Positions 32,792-42,606 of a stretch of 64,000 nucleotides of DNA are shown piece after piece (positions within the stretch are counted from its first letter, which is position 1; the number at the start of each line of letters is the position of its first letter). Below the pieces are notes generated by a model. The model did no database searches. It saw only the letters and a list, made by a program, of their open reading frames with translations, and was not told the DNA's origin. A program made the position numbers and the translations under genes. Source of the DNA: Rhabdophis nuchalis. Taxonomy: Eukaryota > Chordata > Lepidosauria > Squamata > Natricidae. The DNA lies in contig CM077648.1 of assembly GCA_039707465.1 (NCBI GenBank), positions 72,807,619-72,871,618 of the forward strand, written 5' to 3'.

Positions 32792-34489
32792 GGCTTCCTG
32801 TTCCGGCTTCTGGCGGCGACGGACGAGTCCTGGGACTCGTCCGCCGTTTTGTTCTTTTTTTCTGCCCCAAACGGGGCGGGGTGCCCCTTTTTTGGGGGGG
32901 ACCCTCCGTAGGACTGGCTTGCCTGGACCTGTTCGAACGCGAGGGAGCAGAAATTTCGCATCCGGACTTTTGCGGAACAAGTGAAAGTCTTTCGTGGCTT
33001 GTTTCTATACAATGTATCTAAGTCCGGCTTTATTGAAACAATTTTCTTTGGCACTTTCTCCTGCTGGCTGCCAGACTGGGCGGTGGAAGATGGCTGCCCT
33101 TTGTTCCTAAATGACTATTTTTTATGGAAAATTACCAACATCTCTTTGTGACTTGGACTGTCTCTCTCTACCAACGGAGGATTTTTTGGATTAATTGATT
33201 CCTTCCCTGGAGTGCCTTCTTTGTCTTAATAATTGACTGTGAAAATTGCTTCTCTCTCTGGACTCTATAATTTTCCACAACTTTTCTGAACTTTTTTCCC
33301 TGGACTTGCTCCAGCGGCCGCACCCAAAAAACGCCATCTTAGTGGCACTGACTTTAACAGCTCACCATGGCTTCAAAAAAACAACCAGAAAATCCAGGAT
33401 TGGAAGAAAGAATGACAGCTATGGAAGCAGTGTTACACTCCTTGGTGTTGGAAATTAAAGAATTGAGGAAAGATTATTGCAGCTCTAAGCTTGAACTTTT
33501 GGAGACACAGAAAAAATTGATGCAGAATACACAGAAGACCGAGGAGTTGGAAGTGGGGCTGGCTGGGGCAAAGGGGGAACATAAAAATATTAATACTGAA
33601 ATTGGAGATTTGTCTGGTCATATGTCTAGGATGGATTTTGAGAGGATGTCATATTTTTTAAGATTTCAGAATATTTCTGAGGAATCTGGTGAATGCCTTC
33701 CTGATCTCATGAGTACAATTTTAGCAGACTATTTACACAAACCTAAAGATGAGATCAGGGGGGACATTGACCTAGTCTACAGAATAAATTCAGCATATGC
33801 CAGGATAAATGATGTACCCAGAGAGATACATATTAAATTTGTTAGAAGGTCGACTAGGGAGGGAATCTTGAAGGCGCAGAGAGAGGGTCCGTTAATTTAT
33901 CAACAAAAGGAAATCGCTATCTTGAAGCAGATTCCCAAAAAGATTAGAGAGGTGAGGAGGAAGTATTCCTTCTTATCTAAAAAATTGTTTAAACACGGGA
34001 TTTGGTTTAAGTGGGCGATGCCAGAAGGGATGTTGGTGTTCTGGGAAGGAGGAAGAGTAAGGATTAAAACAGTTGCTGAGGCGGAAGCCTTTCTTAAAAA
34101 ACATTCCTCTACCCTGGGGGAAGATCCGGGAGGGGCAGAGGGGGCCACGGCCCCGCCCACTGGGGGCCAGGAAGGAGAACAAGAAGACACAATTGCTAAG
34201 AGACTTAGATCTAAAAAATGACTTTTATCTTTATTAATACAGTATAATTTTTTATCTGGATGTTTGTACACGACTGCCAGCATAGAATTTAGAATTTATG
34301 ATGTATGCATTTATTTTCACCTTGTAGTATTATTGAAAAATGTATTACCAATGTCTTATTAAGAAGCCCCAGAGGGGGCCAACGATCTCGACGTGAAAGT
34401 TCTCAAAATATTTCTGTACTTCACCTTACCCTACCCTACTTGAAAAAATTTGTAAAAACCAATAAAACTTTTTCAATATAAAAAAAAAG
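32792..34489 (+). mobile_element. L1-derived ORF1-only retroelement (HAL1-like), complete copy C
   Basis: A 1.7-kb unit is flanked by a perfect 15-bp target duplication (32777-32791 and 34490-34504). It consists of a 575-bp GC-rich 5' UTR, an intact ORF1 and a 268-bp 3' UTR. The tail aataaaactttttcaatata runs into A-rich sequence. There is no trace of an ORF2, endonuclease or reverse transcriptase. The duplication proves that this ORF1-only form inserted as such, by target-primed reverse transcription. The tail motif aactttttcaata is shared with the autonomous L1 ending at 50416. Mammalian HAL1 elements have the same layout. Confidence 0.95.
33367..34221 (+). CDS. L1-type ORF1 protein, intact (RNA-binding chaperone)
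   Basis: A 284-residue open frame from MASKKQPENPGLEERM to RLRSKK. Residues about 14-95 form a coiled coil (repeated L/E/K heptads such as ELRKDYCSSKLELLETQKKL). Residues about 100-185 look like the RRM-type domain (YFLRFQNISEESGE, then RINSAYARINDVPREIHIKF). Residues about 190-255 look like the C-terminal domain (IREVRRKYSFLSKKLF, MLVFWEGGRVRIKTV), and the tail is Gly/Pro-rich. L1 ORF1 proteins trimerise through the coiled coil and bind element RNA. The ATG is in a good context (caccatggc), and a conserved GCCATCTT sits 27 bases upstream. The frame is intact, whereas copies A and B are broken, so this is the youngest copy. Confidence 0.9.
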   Translation: MASKKQPENPGLEERMTAMEAVLHSLVLEIKELRKDYCSSKLELLETQKKLMQNTQKTEELEVGLAGAKGEHKNINTEIGDLSGHMSRMDFERMSYFLRFQNISEESGECLPDLMSTILADYLHKPKDEIRGDIDLVYRINSAYARINDVPREIHIKFVRRSTREGILKAQREGPLIYQQKEIAILKQIPKKIREVRRKYSFLSKKLFKHGIWFKWAMPEGMLVFWEGGRVRIKTVAEAEAFLKKHSSTLGEDPGGAEGATAPPTGGQEGEQEDTIAKRLRSKK

Positions 34490-34504
34490 AAAAAGGGAAG
34501 ATTT
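34490..34504. repeat. target-site duplication, right (copy C)
   Basis: aaaaagggaagattt, identical to 32777-32791. Confidence 0.95.
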
Positions 34505-34891
34505 AACCATTGTAATTTTAATGTCAGAAGCCTGTGGCCGGTAGTAGAAGATAGCAGTGTCATATAGCATCTTGCTAACTAGGTCAGTTTAGATGGCTGT
34601 ATTATGTCTTGCGTTTCTTCTGTCTTCAGGCCTTTTGGACTCATTTCAGCATTGCTATTTCTAAGTGGTGGAAGCATAAGGGGATGTTGGACATTTCCAT
34701 TATTGCAAATACTGTTTTATCTAAAGAAGACTTATCCACATGATGTTCTAATCATGTGTTAGACTACCAGTTTTCATTCATAGCTACTTGGATTTACAGT
34801 TCTAAATCATGTCAAATTTGCTAAATTGAGAAAATCTGCACTCATCTGGGTTACCCCAACAGACAGCTTGTCAGCCAAACAGATCATAGTG
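34505..34891. other. no recognised feature
   Basis: AT-rich spacer between copy C and the hAT-A element. Confidence 0.5.
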
Positions 34892-35532
34892 CAGTGATGG
34901 CTAAGATTTTTGGGATCGTGTGCCAAAAGCGGGGGGAAACACAGGGGGGTCATGAGTGGGCATGCCTACACCCATAATGCTATGTGGCGACCCCATGCAA
35001 CACCACCACCACTCCTGGTTTTGGCACATTTTTTTTGCCCTCCCCAGGTTCCAGAGGCTTTCTAGGAGCCTAGGGAGGGTGAAAACAGCCTCCCCCCCCG
35101 AGGCCCTCCAGAGGCTTTAGGAGCTTCCCTGAAGGCTGTTTTTTGCCCTCCGGAGGCTTCAAGGAAGCCTTCAGAGGGCGAAAATGCCCTTATGGCCAAA
35201 CTGGGAATTTAGGAACAGTGGCTTCCAGTTTGGCTGTAGGACCATTTTTTTCTCTGCGGAGTCTTCAAGGAAGCCTCCTGAAGGCTCCGGAGGGCGAAAA
35301 ACGGCCTTACGAGCAAACTGGAAGTCCGTTTCTGAACTTCCAGTTTGCCCATAGGGCTGGTTTTTCGCCCTCTAAAGGCTTCCTTGAAGCCTCTGGAGGG
35401 CAAAAAACAGCCTTAAAAGAAGGCCAAAGTGCACGCATGCACGCTGGAGTTGACAGGGCAACACCTCACGTGCCCTAACAAATGGCTAGGCATGCCACCT
35501 GTGGCAAGCGTGCCATAGGTTTGGCATCACAG
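34892..35532. mobile_element. hAT-A family element
   Basis: It begins CAGTGATGGCTAAGATTT and ends with a ccataggtttggcatcacag inverted end. Inside are a gtgccaaaagc motif near the left and gtgccctaacaaatggc near the right. The core is made of direct and inverted copies of ggaggcttcaaggaagcc and cttccagtttgcccatagg. The flanking octamers tcatagtg and tctatact match only weakly. It is non-coding. Confidence 0.78.
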
Positions 35533-35639
35533 TCTATACTGAATCTGGTATTCAATATAAGGGTTTAGATGTTGAACTTGCACCAGGGAAGTGAAGACTC
35601 AAATCTCCCCTCAGAATGGAATCTCACTGAATAGGTCAC

Positions 35640-36735
35640 ATTATATTGTCATTGTACAAAATAAATACAATGAAATTGGTTTTAGGCTCACTGGTGCAAT
35701 CACATGACAACAAATACAAACAACATAAATAGTATAAAGAATAATCCCAATGCAAGTAATTTGGAGAAAAGAAAAACGAAAAGAATGAAAAAGAAAAACT
35801 AGCCATACGTTTCTGCATGTGCGTGGAGTGATTGTGGTAATGTTGAAGAGTCTGACAGTCCAAGGATAGAAACTATTTTTAAACCTATTTGTTTAGCTGG
35901 CTATGCTTTGATGTCTTCTGCCCAATGGTAGAAGTACGAAGAGACACTGATCAGCGTGTGAATCATCTCTGAGTATCTTCCTTACTCTGCTAAAGCAGCG
36001 AGACCTGGCGATGTCATCCACTGGTGTCAGAGGGCAATCAATGGTTATTTGTGCCAAATTGTTCACTTTCTGTAGTGCCTTCCTGTCTGCAGCAGTTAAA
36101 CCAGCATACCACACTGTGATACAATATGTGAGGACACATTCTATGGTGGACCGATAGAAAGAGGTCATCAGCCGTTGTTCCACCTGATTTTTCCGCAGGA
36201 CTCTAAGGAAATGAAGTCTCTGTTGGGCTTTTCCAATCACCAGAGACATGTTGTTTTTCCAGGTGAGATCTTGGCTAATAAGCACTCCTAAGAATTTAAA
36301 AGAGGAAACCCTCTTCACACAGCCCCCTTCAATATACAGTGAGGCAGGTTCCTCTCTGTGCTTCCGGAAATCTAGCACCATCTCCTTTGTCTTGCTAGTA
36401 TTTAGATGTAAGTTGTTTCTTGAGCACCATGTGGATACCTTCTGGACTTCTTCCCTGTATGCTGATTCGTCCCCTCCAGTTATGAGACCCACCACCGTTG
36501 TGACATCTGAAAACTTTATTATGATGTTGGATGGATGAGAGGATATGCAGCCATGTGTATATTGCAAGTACAGGTAGGGGCTGAGCACACAGCCCTGAGG
36601 AGAGCCTGTGCTGAGCTTCAGCGTGGAAGATGTAAAGGACCCAACCCTTACTGTTTGTGGATGATCTGTCAGGAAGTCTTTGATCCATTCACAAGTAAGG
36701 GGAGGGAATCTGAGCCATCCTGCTGTTCCATGAGA
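35640..36735 (-). mobile_element. jockey-superfamily LINE (fish-type), 3' part, minus strand
   Basis: In antisense the element ends with the gtacaatgacaata tail (attatattgtcattgtac at 35640). Upstream it encodes the second half of a reverse transcriptase. The same family supplies the 3' ends at 15890 and 54925 and the 5' end at 51160-51878. An L2 fragment abuts it at 36740. Confidence 0.82.
35893..36600 (-). pseudogene. jockey-type reverse transcriptase, C-terminal half, inactive
   Basis: The frame reads [13 protein letters not shown], then [73 protein letters not shown] and [13 protein letters not shown]. This is the order of conserved blocks in this LINE clade after RT motif B. The catalytic motif C, normally FADDT, reads FSDVT, so one of the paired aspartates is lost. 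The N-terminal half and the endonuclease are absent. The copy is dead on both counts. Confidence 0.85.
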
Positions 36736-36739
36736 ATCA

Positions 36740-37617
36740 ACTTTATTTTATTTTATTTTATTTTATTCAAATTTATATCCCGCACCTTCTCCAAAAAGGG
36801 CGGCGCACAGGAAATTTAAAACAACACATATATAACAAAAATACAAATTTTAAAAAGCTATTAAATCCATGCCCTGTGCTAAAATAGTATAAAATCCCCC
36901 TAATTAAAATCTATCTAAAAACAGTCAAGAACGGGAGGTTATGCTAGGCCGGCTTGTTGGAAAAGGTGCGTTTTAAGACGCTGGCGGAAGAGGCGGAGGT
37001 CTGAGATGGTGCGCAGTTCGGGGGGCAGGTCGTTCCAGAGGGTAGGGCCTGCCACAGAGAAGGCCCTTCCCCTGGGTGTCGCCAACCAGCATTGCCTGGC
37101 CGACAGCACCCTGAGAAGGTCCTCTCTGTGGGAGGGGATTGGTCGAAGGGATGTATGGGGCAAAAGACGGTCTCGCATATAACTAGGCCCCGAGCCATGG
37201 AGCGCTTTGAAGATGATCGTCAACACCTTGAAGCGCACCCGAAAGGCCACAGGTAGCCAGTGCAGCTCGCGCAGGAGAGGTGTTACGTGGGAATGCCTGG
37301 AGGCTCCCATAATCACCCGCGCGGCCGCATTCTGGACTAGCTGTAACCTTCGAGTGCACCTCAAGGGGAGCCCCATGTAGAGAGCGTTACAGTAGTCAAG
37401 CCGGGATGTCACGAGTGCTTGAGTGACTGTGCGGAGGGCAGCCCGGTCCAGTAAGGGGCGCAATTGGCGCATCAGGCGTACCTGCTAAAACGTCCCCTGG
37501 CCACGGCCGTCGCATGGTCCTCCATGGACAGCCGGGAATCCAGGAGGGCACCCAAATTGCACGCCCTCTCCACGGGGGCCAATGTTTCGCCCTCAATGGT
37601 CATTGTTGGAGTTGCTG
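36740..37617 (-). mobile_element. L2-clade LINE, 3' part, minus strand
   Basis: The (ttta)n tail at 36740-36772 is followed by the cgcaccttctccaaaaaggg block and then the 3' end of an L2 ORF on the minus strand. The 177-codon frame 36939-37472 reads MRQLRPLLDRAALRT, LDYCNALYMGLPL, HWLPVAFRVRFKVL, GPSYMRDRLLPHTSL, GRAFSVAGPTLWNDLPP and LKTHLFQQAGLA, the hallmark C-terminal blocks of L2. Homology continues in another frame to about 37617, so one frameshift lies near 37480. Confidence 0.9.
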
Positions 37618-37745
37618 GTCGCACATTGCATTATCGGTGTGGCATGCCCACTCACGACCCCCCCTGAGCTCCACCCACTTATGGCACGGGAAGAAAAAAA
37701 GGTTTACCGTTGCTGCTCTAGACCATATGTATTCAAACTTAAGAC
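37618..37745. mobile_element. hAT-A right-end fragment
   Basis: The phrases gcatgcccactcacgacc, acccacttatggcacggg and gaaaaaaaggtttaccgttg resemble the terminal part of hAT-A (gtgggcatgcc, ttggcacacaatggcaaaaa, ggttagcc). Only one end is present. Confidence 0.5.
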
Positions 37746-38146
37746 AGGCATATAGAGCATCTGGGTATGTCTGACCACATCTCTCTGCTACTGTGCCCAA
37801 AATATATCCCCCTTAGGAAAAGGATATGGCCAGTCAGGAAAACTGTCAAATTCTCCATGGATACAGCAGGACGGTTCAGGAGTGGATATTCTGGTAGCCT
37901 GATTGGTCGAGAGACTGAGTCAATAATTCAGAACGCACGTCTATGACTCTCCTCTTCTTTGCCCCAGTTTAACTCAGTCTGGTCTAAGAGAAGAAGTATT
38001 TTCCTTGTCTCCACTTCTGAATTGTTATCAGTCTATGGACAAAGTTTAAATTTGACAAAATTGGACATCTGAAATTCTAAAATAGTTGGGGGTAATAGAG
38101 AGGCAGCCTACAGTGCCCGCCTGATCTGTGGGGGTGTCTTACCCTG
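37746..38146. other. no recognised feature
   Basis: Unassigned spacer. Confidence 0.45.
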
Positions 38147-38395
38147 TTGTAGCTTGGACAGAGGGAGTTCGAGCCAGGCAGGTTAGAACCAAACAGCCGC
38201 TTATAAGGCAAAAATACAAGCAAGCGAACAGTAGAACTCAGCAAAGCAAAAGGTGCGGTAGACAGGGGCTTCCCCGCTTGACAGCTATTTAAACAAGAGC
38301 TGTCAAGCAGGGAACCAATCAGGTAGCCCAGCAACCCAAATCCAGCCAGTCGCATCTTAGCCAATCAGACGCGACTGGCTGTTGCCTAGCCTACA
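38147..38395 (-). mobile_element. possible solo LTR-like segment, minus strand
   Basis: On the minus strand the segment starts tgtaggctaggcaac and ends ccaagctacaaca, so it has TG/CA ends with short inverted termini. It holds two attgg (CCAAT-type) motifs and a TATTTAAA box, in the order expected for an LTR promoter. No target duplication or internal region was found. It is suggestive only. Confidence 0.4.
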
Positions 38396-39152
38396 AGGTG
38401 GATGTCGAAGACTTGCGGTCAGTCGTAAGTCGAGGACCGGTCGCAAGTCGAAGACCTCAATATACCCCTCAAGGGGAATCCCCTGACTGGGCTAGCCTCA
38501 GGGAGCAGAGGAATCCTCTGGACTTGTTGAGGTTACATGGCTCCCTTAAATTCAGCCGCTGGACCTTTGGAGACCTCGACGGGCAGTGAAGCCTCCAGAG
38601 CCTCATAGAAGGCACGGTGGCCATTTTGAAACCTCTAACAGCAAGGTCTCATTGCGGCAGCCATTTTAATTGCCACCACATGGAGAAGCAAGAGACAAAG
38701 GAAAAAAAGTCTTGGAAGGCTCCCAGCGCCGGAAGCGTCTTTGGAGCTATTCTAAGGGCCGTGAGTGCAAAGCCTGGCATAGCCATGGCCAATTATAGCC
38801 CCATTAGGCAGCCAGGCACTTTCAGAGCCCAAAGCCAGGATAGCCCTCCCAGGAAAGCAAAGGCCAAATCCAAAGGAGGCAGGGCACCTGCGGTCCAGTG
38901 CCAATCCAGGTCAGTGGAGAGGGATGAACAACGCAAGCTGAAAGCCTTAGAAAAGAGGATAGACAGAGCAGAGAAACAGCTTCTGCAGCCCACAGTGTCA
39001 GCCCACCTGCTCACAGACCCAGATCTATTGACAGGGAAAGGGCCATTCATTCTATTTCTCCTTCTCCCCAACTTTTAAGGAGGGGAAGAGAAGTTTCGTT
39101 GTCCCTCATTTGTCTGGTAGAAATGTGAGAGCACTTCAACCTAATCCTAGGG

Positions 39153-39671
39153 ATGTTCCCCCCGCCCCCCAGCGATGAATCCCTCCCTGAGGATTTCATG
39201 CAGGATATTCCTGAGCGCATGCAACAACTGATTGCTCAGGCCATTTCACATGGCATTGCTTCTGGTCTACGCCAGAAAGACAAGGCCCCAGCCAAACAAC
39301 CTGTTAACAAGGGGCCTAGCTGCACTCACAGCAGAGAGACCAAGATTCCTATGGAGGTCAGACCTGCCTCACCCTCAGTGGCCAGTGAGGCATCCCTATT
39401 GGGAGAGGAGCCTCAGAGGGACCTAGACTTATTTGAAGATGAGGAATCATCTAAACCAGACCCTCCTGCCTTTTCTGGTTGTTTTCCTCCTTCACTGTTT
39501 AAGTCACTCCTTCACAAGGCCAGGGCTACAGCTGATTTGGAGTTACCTGCCCAGGTTCCTCCTACCCAAACTCCTACAGCTCAGCCTCAGCTGGCCAAGA
39601 AAGGTATCTTATTCTCTCAGCCTCAACTGGACAAGGAGGAGATACCTGCCCCCAGCTGTTTTCCGAAGTAG
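39153..39671 (+). pseudogene. DIRS gag-like protein, partial
   Basis: A 172-codon open frame reads FPPPPSDESLPEDFMQDIPERMQQL, with an acidic patch DLDLFEDEESSKPDPPAFSG and the segment FPPSLFKSLLHKARATADLEL. This composition and order recall the first ORF of vertebrate DIRS elements. The homologous reading continues out of frame downstream to about 40440. No zinc knuckle is visible. It is assigned mainly by its position upstream of the DIRS-like RT. Confidence 0.6.
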
Positions 39672-40505
39672 TTAAAAATCAGTGGGCCCATCCAGGGGCA
39701 TTCTCCAACCCCAGGGGGTACTGACCACCGATTCTATAACATGGATCAAGTATTCATTAACATCCTTCAGGTCCCAACTGTTAATACGCCAGTGGGGGCC
39801 CTGGCTACACCTACCGCCCTAGTGGCAGGGAATATTGCTGATAACCTCAAACCTGAGGACAGGAAGGCTCACCCTCCACAAAAACTTTCAGGTGGCTGCC
39901 TGGGCAATTAAAGCTGCCTCAGTTGCCTCGTTCTTCAATGGAACATCCTTGTTGTGGCTACAACAGGTTCAAAAACCAATCTTCCCCCAGGATGCATGCC
40001 TCCAGCAGGACTGCCACCCAGTTCTCAGAGGACGCCACCCTCACAGTGGTGAAGTTTGCTTCCCAGGCCCTGTCATCATCAGTTGCCACCAGATGTCTGG
40101 TCAGCCATTAAGCCGAAGTGGAGGTTAGCAGCTGCATCTTATTCTGGGGGATCCTTATTTGGAGAATCTCTTGACCCAATATTGGTCAAGAACAAAGATA
40201 AAAAGAAAATCCTCCCCACATCTGCCACCAAGCGCACAGAACAACAGCCGGCATCTTATTATCACAGATGAGACACCATCTCATAGTTACTATCAGACTC
40301 GCCCAGATAGACAGGCGGATAGGGGGTTTAACAGGGACAGACAGAGGTTTTAGCCTCAGTACCAGAACCATTATCAGTCCCAGGGCAGGAGGCCCTTTCA
40401 AGGGGGGAGAAAGCCGTTCTTTCCACAGAGGGAAGTGATTCCTCAGGGGATCATTCCATCTGCGGTCGCCACTCCATCTTTGCGGAAGCTTGGGAGGGGG
40501 TCACC

Positions 40506-40763
40506 ATGGACGCATGGGTACTTAGCACAGTATGTGAGGGGCTCAGCCTCGAGTTCTTCAATAACTCCAATAACTTTAGGGTCTTCTCCATGTCCAAGGT
40601 CAGGGAAAAGTGTAAACCTATGAGAAAGGCCATCACTCATCTCCTTGAATTTCAGGCAATAGAACTGGTCCCAGAAGCGAAGAAGGGGTTGGGGTTTTAC
40701 TTCAATCTCTTCGTGGTCCCTAAAGTATCAGGGGTTTGTACGGCTATACTAGGCCTATACTAG
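40506..40763 (+). pseudogene. DIRS reverse transcriptase, N-terminal fragment
   Basis: The frame reads DAWVLSTVCEGLSLEF, then RKAITHLLEFQAIELVPEAKKGLGFYFNLFVVPKVSG and a degraded AILGLY before a stop. In DIRS elements the corresponding blocks are a WVLxxIxxGYxLEF-like start, an AIxxLLxxxAIxPVP block and GFYSxLFxVPKKxGG. The fit is good. The catalytic YxDD region is absent because the element ends here. Confidence 0.82.
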
Positions 40764-40779
40764 GCCTAAAATTTGTGTA

Positions 40780-41313
40780 GCTGCGCATGCGTGTCGAATG
40801 GCGAGGCTTCCTTGAGTACGATGGCGACTGGCGGTTCCTTTTGGTGGGACCTAGCTATCTGTGGGATCGGATTCTGCCCCATACATCCCTGCGGCTAATC
40901 CGCTCCCACAGAGAGGGACTTCTCCGGGTGCCGTCCACTAGGCTATGCCAGCGGGCGACGCCCAGGGGAAGGGCCTTCTCTGTGGCGGGCCCAGCCCTCT
41001 GGAACGACCTTCCCCCCCGAAATTAGAACAACTACGGACCTCCGCTCCTTCCGTCAAAAATTGAAAACACACTTTTTCTGCTTGGCCGGCCTAGGTTAGT
41101 CTTCCGTTTTTAACTGGGTTCTTAGGGGATTGTAGTTTAGTTTTAGTATAGTGGGTTTTAGCGCAGGGATAATTTGTTTAATTTTTATTTTAACTATTTA
41201 TGTATTTTATATTTGCTTTTTTAACTTCCCTGTGCACCGCTCCGAGTCCCTTTGGGGAGAGGAGGCGGTCTATAAATAAAATTATTATTATTATTAATTA
41301 TTATTAATTATTA

Positions 41314-41384
<71 letters not shown>
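40780..41384 (+). mobile_element. L2-clade LINE 3' end, second subfamily, with (ATT)n tail
   Basis: The segment encodes the L2 C-terminal blocks (SYLWDRILPHTSLRLI, REGLLRVPSTR, GRAFSVAGPALWNDLPP). It is followed by a 3' UTR with gcaccgctccgagtcccttt and gaggcggtctataaataaa. It then expands into an (att)n microsatellite at 41281-41384. The 3' UTR differs from the L2 at 44860, so it is a separate subfamily. Confidence 0.85.
41281..41384. repeat. (ATT)n microsatellite grown from an L2 tail
   Basis: About 30 att units follow directly on the L2 tail taaataaa. Confidence 0.95.
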
Positions 41385-41385
<1 letters not shown>

Positions 41386-41766
41386 TTGGCGTCGGAGGAT
41401 GCAGCCGGCCCCTTCTGAACATCTAGGGGGGTCGGCCCAGCAAGTCTAGAGACCCACCGTCACACCGAGGCTATTTTGGCGCCGGATGGTGTGACGGAAG
41501 AAGTGGGAGAAGAGAGAAGAGACCGAGTGGCAGAGCGGCGGAGCGGCGTGGAATGGCCGGTGGGCGCGTCCTGGTGGGCCCGGCGGTAAGAGCAGCGCGG
41601 CCCCGGCGCCCTCCAACATCCTCCAATATCCCTAGCATCCCCAGCGTCCCCCCAGCGAAACATCCATGGCTGGGGGGGCGGCGAGTAGAGACCCTGGCCT
41701 CAGTGGAGTGAGGGGGCGGCGAGAGGCTCGGCCTTGGAGCAGTCCAATAGGCCTGGTAGGCCCGAT

Positions 41767-42100
41767 GAAAGATCTCCCTCCCCCAGCAATAACATCTGCC
41801 GGGAGGATGGCGTGCGTTGAGTGGCGAGAGGCTCAGTCCTGGAGCGATCCTGGTAGGCCTGGTAGGCCCGGCGAAAGATCTCCCCCCCTCCGGTAATAGC
41901 ATCTACTGGGGGATGGCATGCGGTGAGCAGCGAGTGGCTCAGCCTTGGAGTGGCCCAGTAGGCCTGGAAGGCCCGGTGAAAGATCTCCCCCCCCGGCAAT
42001 AACATCTGCTGGGGGAGGGCGGGCGGTGAGTGGTGAGAGGGTAGGCCTTGGAGCGACCCGGAGCAACAGTGATGTGGTCTGGCAGGTCCAGCGAAAGACC
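41767..42100 (+). promoter_or_regulatory. tandem 5' UTR monomers of the L2 element
   Basis: The marker gaaagatctcccyccc recurs at 41767, 41873, 41978 and 42093, giving about four units of 105-115 bp. Each also holds an ataacatctgc-like motif, a gtgagtggcgagaggctc block and a ggcctggtaggcccgg block. Tandem 5' monomers act as promoters in mouse L1. A similar role here is an inference. Confidence 0.75.
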
Positions 42101-42606
42101 TCCCCCCCAGCAAAACATCTCCGGTACAACATCTGCAGGGTTGGCAATGGACGGCGAGATAATAGACCTTTCCACTCCTCCAGGAACATCCATCCACCAC
42201 TATACCATCTGACTGTATTATATACTTCTCCTATACTTTGAATTCGACTTGCGATGTACCAACTTAGGCGCCCTCCTTGTAAAGCCAGGGCTGGTCTAAA
42301 TGCTGCTATCATATTCGAGGACAGATCTCCTTTGTCTGCGAGAGTCTCCCATCTCGCAGCTGTGGCCCCCTTGTCTATCTGGGGCCCACCTCGAGGATGG
42401 ATTGTTAGGGGGTTTCTTAGTAAATTTTTAATTCGGCTTTTAGGGGGTTCCAGGGAGGAGGGGGGATCAGTCAGGCGGGTGGGCGACAAACTACAGGGCC
42501 GGCTGGCAGAAGTAGGGAAACGGAGGAGGGGGGGGGGTTCGATTCCACAGAGGGATTTCCCATCAGATCGGTCCTGGGAAGGGGCAGAGGCGGTGGGAGA
42601 TGGGGT

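Larger units (their letters stand above)
38617..40764 (+). mobile_element. DIRS-type retrotransposon fragment (gag-like region and start of RT)
   Basis: Broken frames run 38617-39078 and 39153-39671, with pieces to about 40440. They resemble the proline- and charge-rich gag-like ORF of DIRS elements, including a C-terminal stretch YYQTRPDRQADRGFNRDRQRF. They lead into a reverse-transcriptase start at 40506-40763. The rest of the RT, the RNase H, the methyltransferase-like region and the tyrosine recombinase are all missing. The element stops where an L2 fragment begins near 40780. DIRS elements integrate by a tyrosine recombinase rather than an integrase. Confidence 0.78.
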
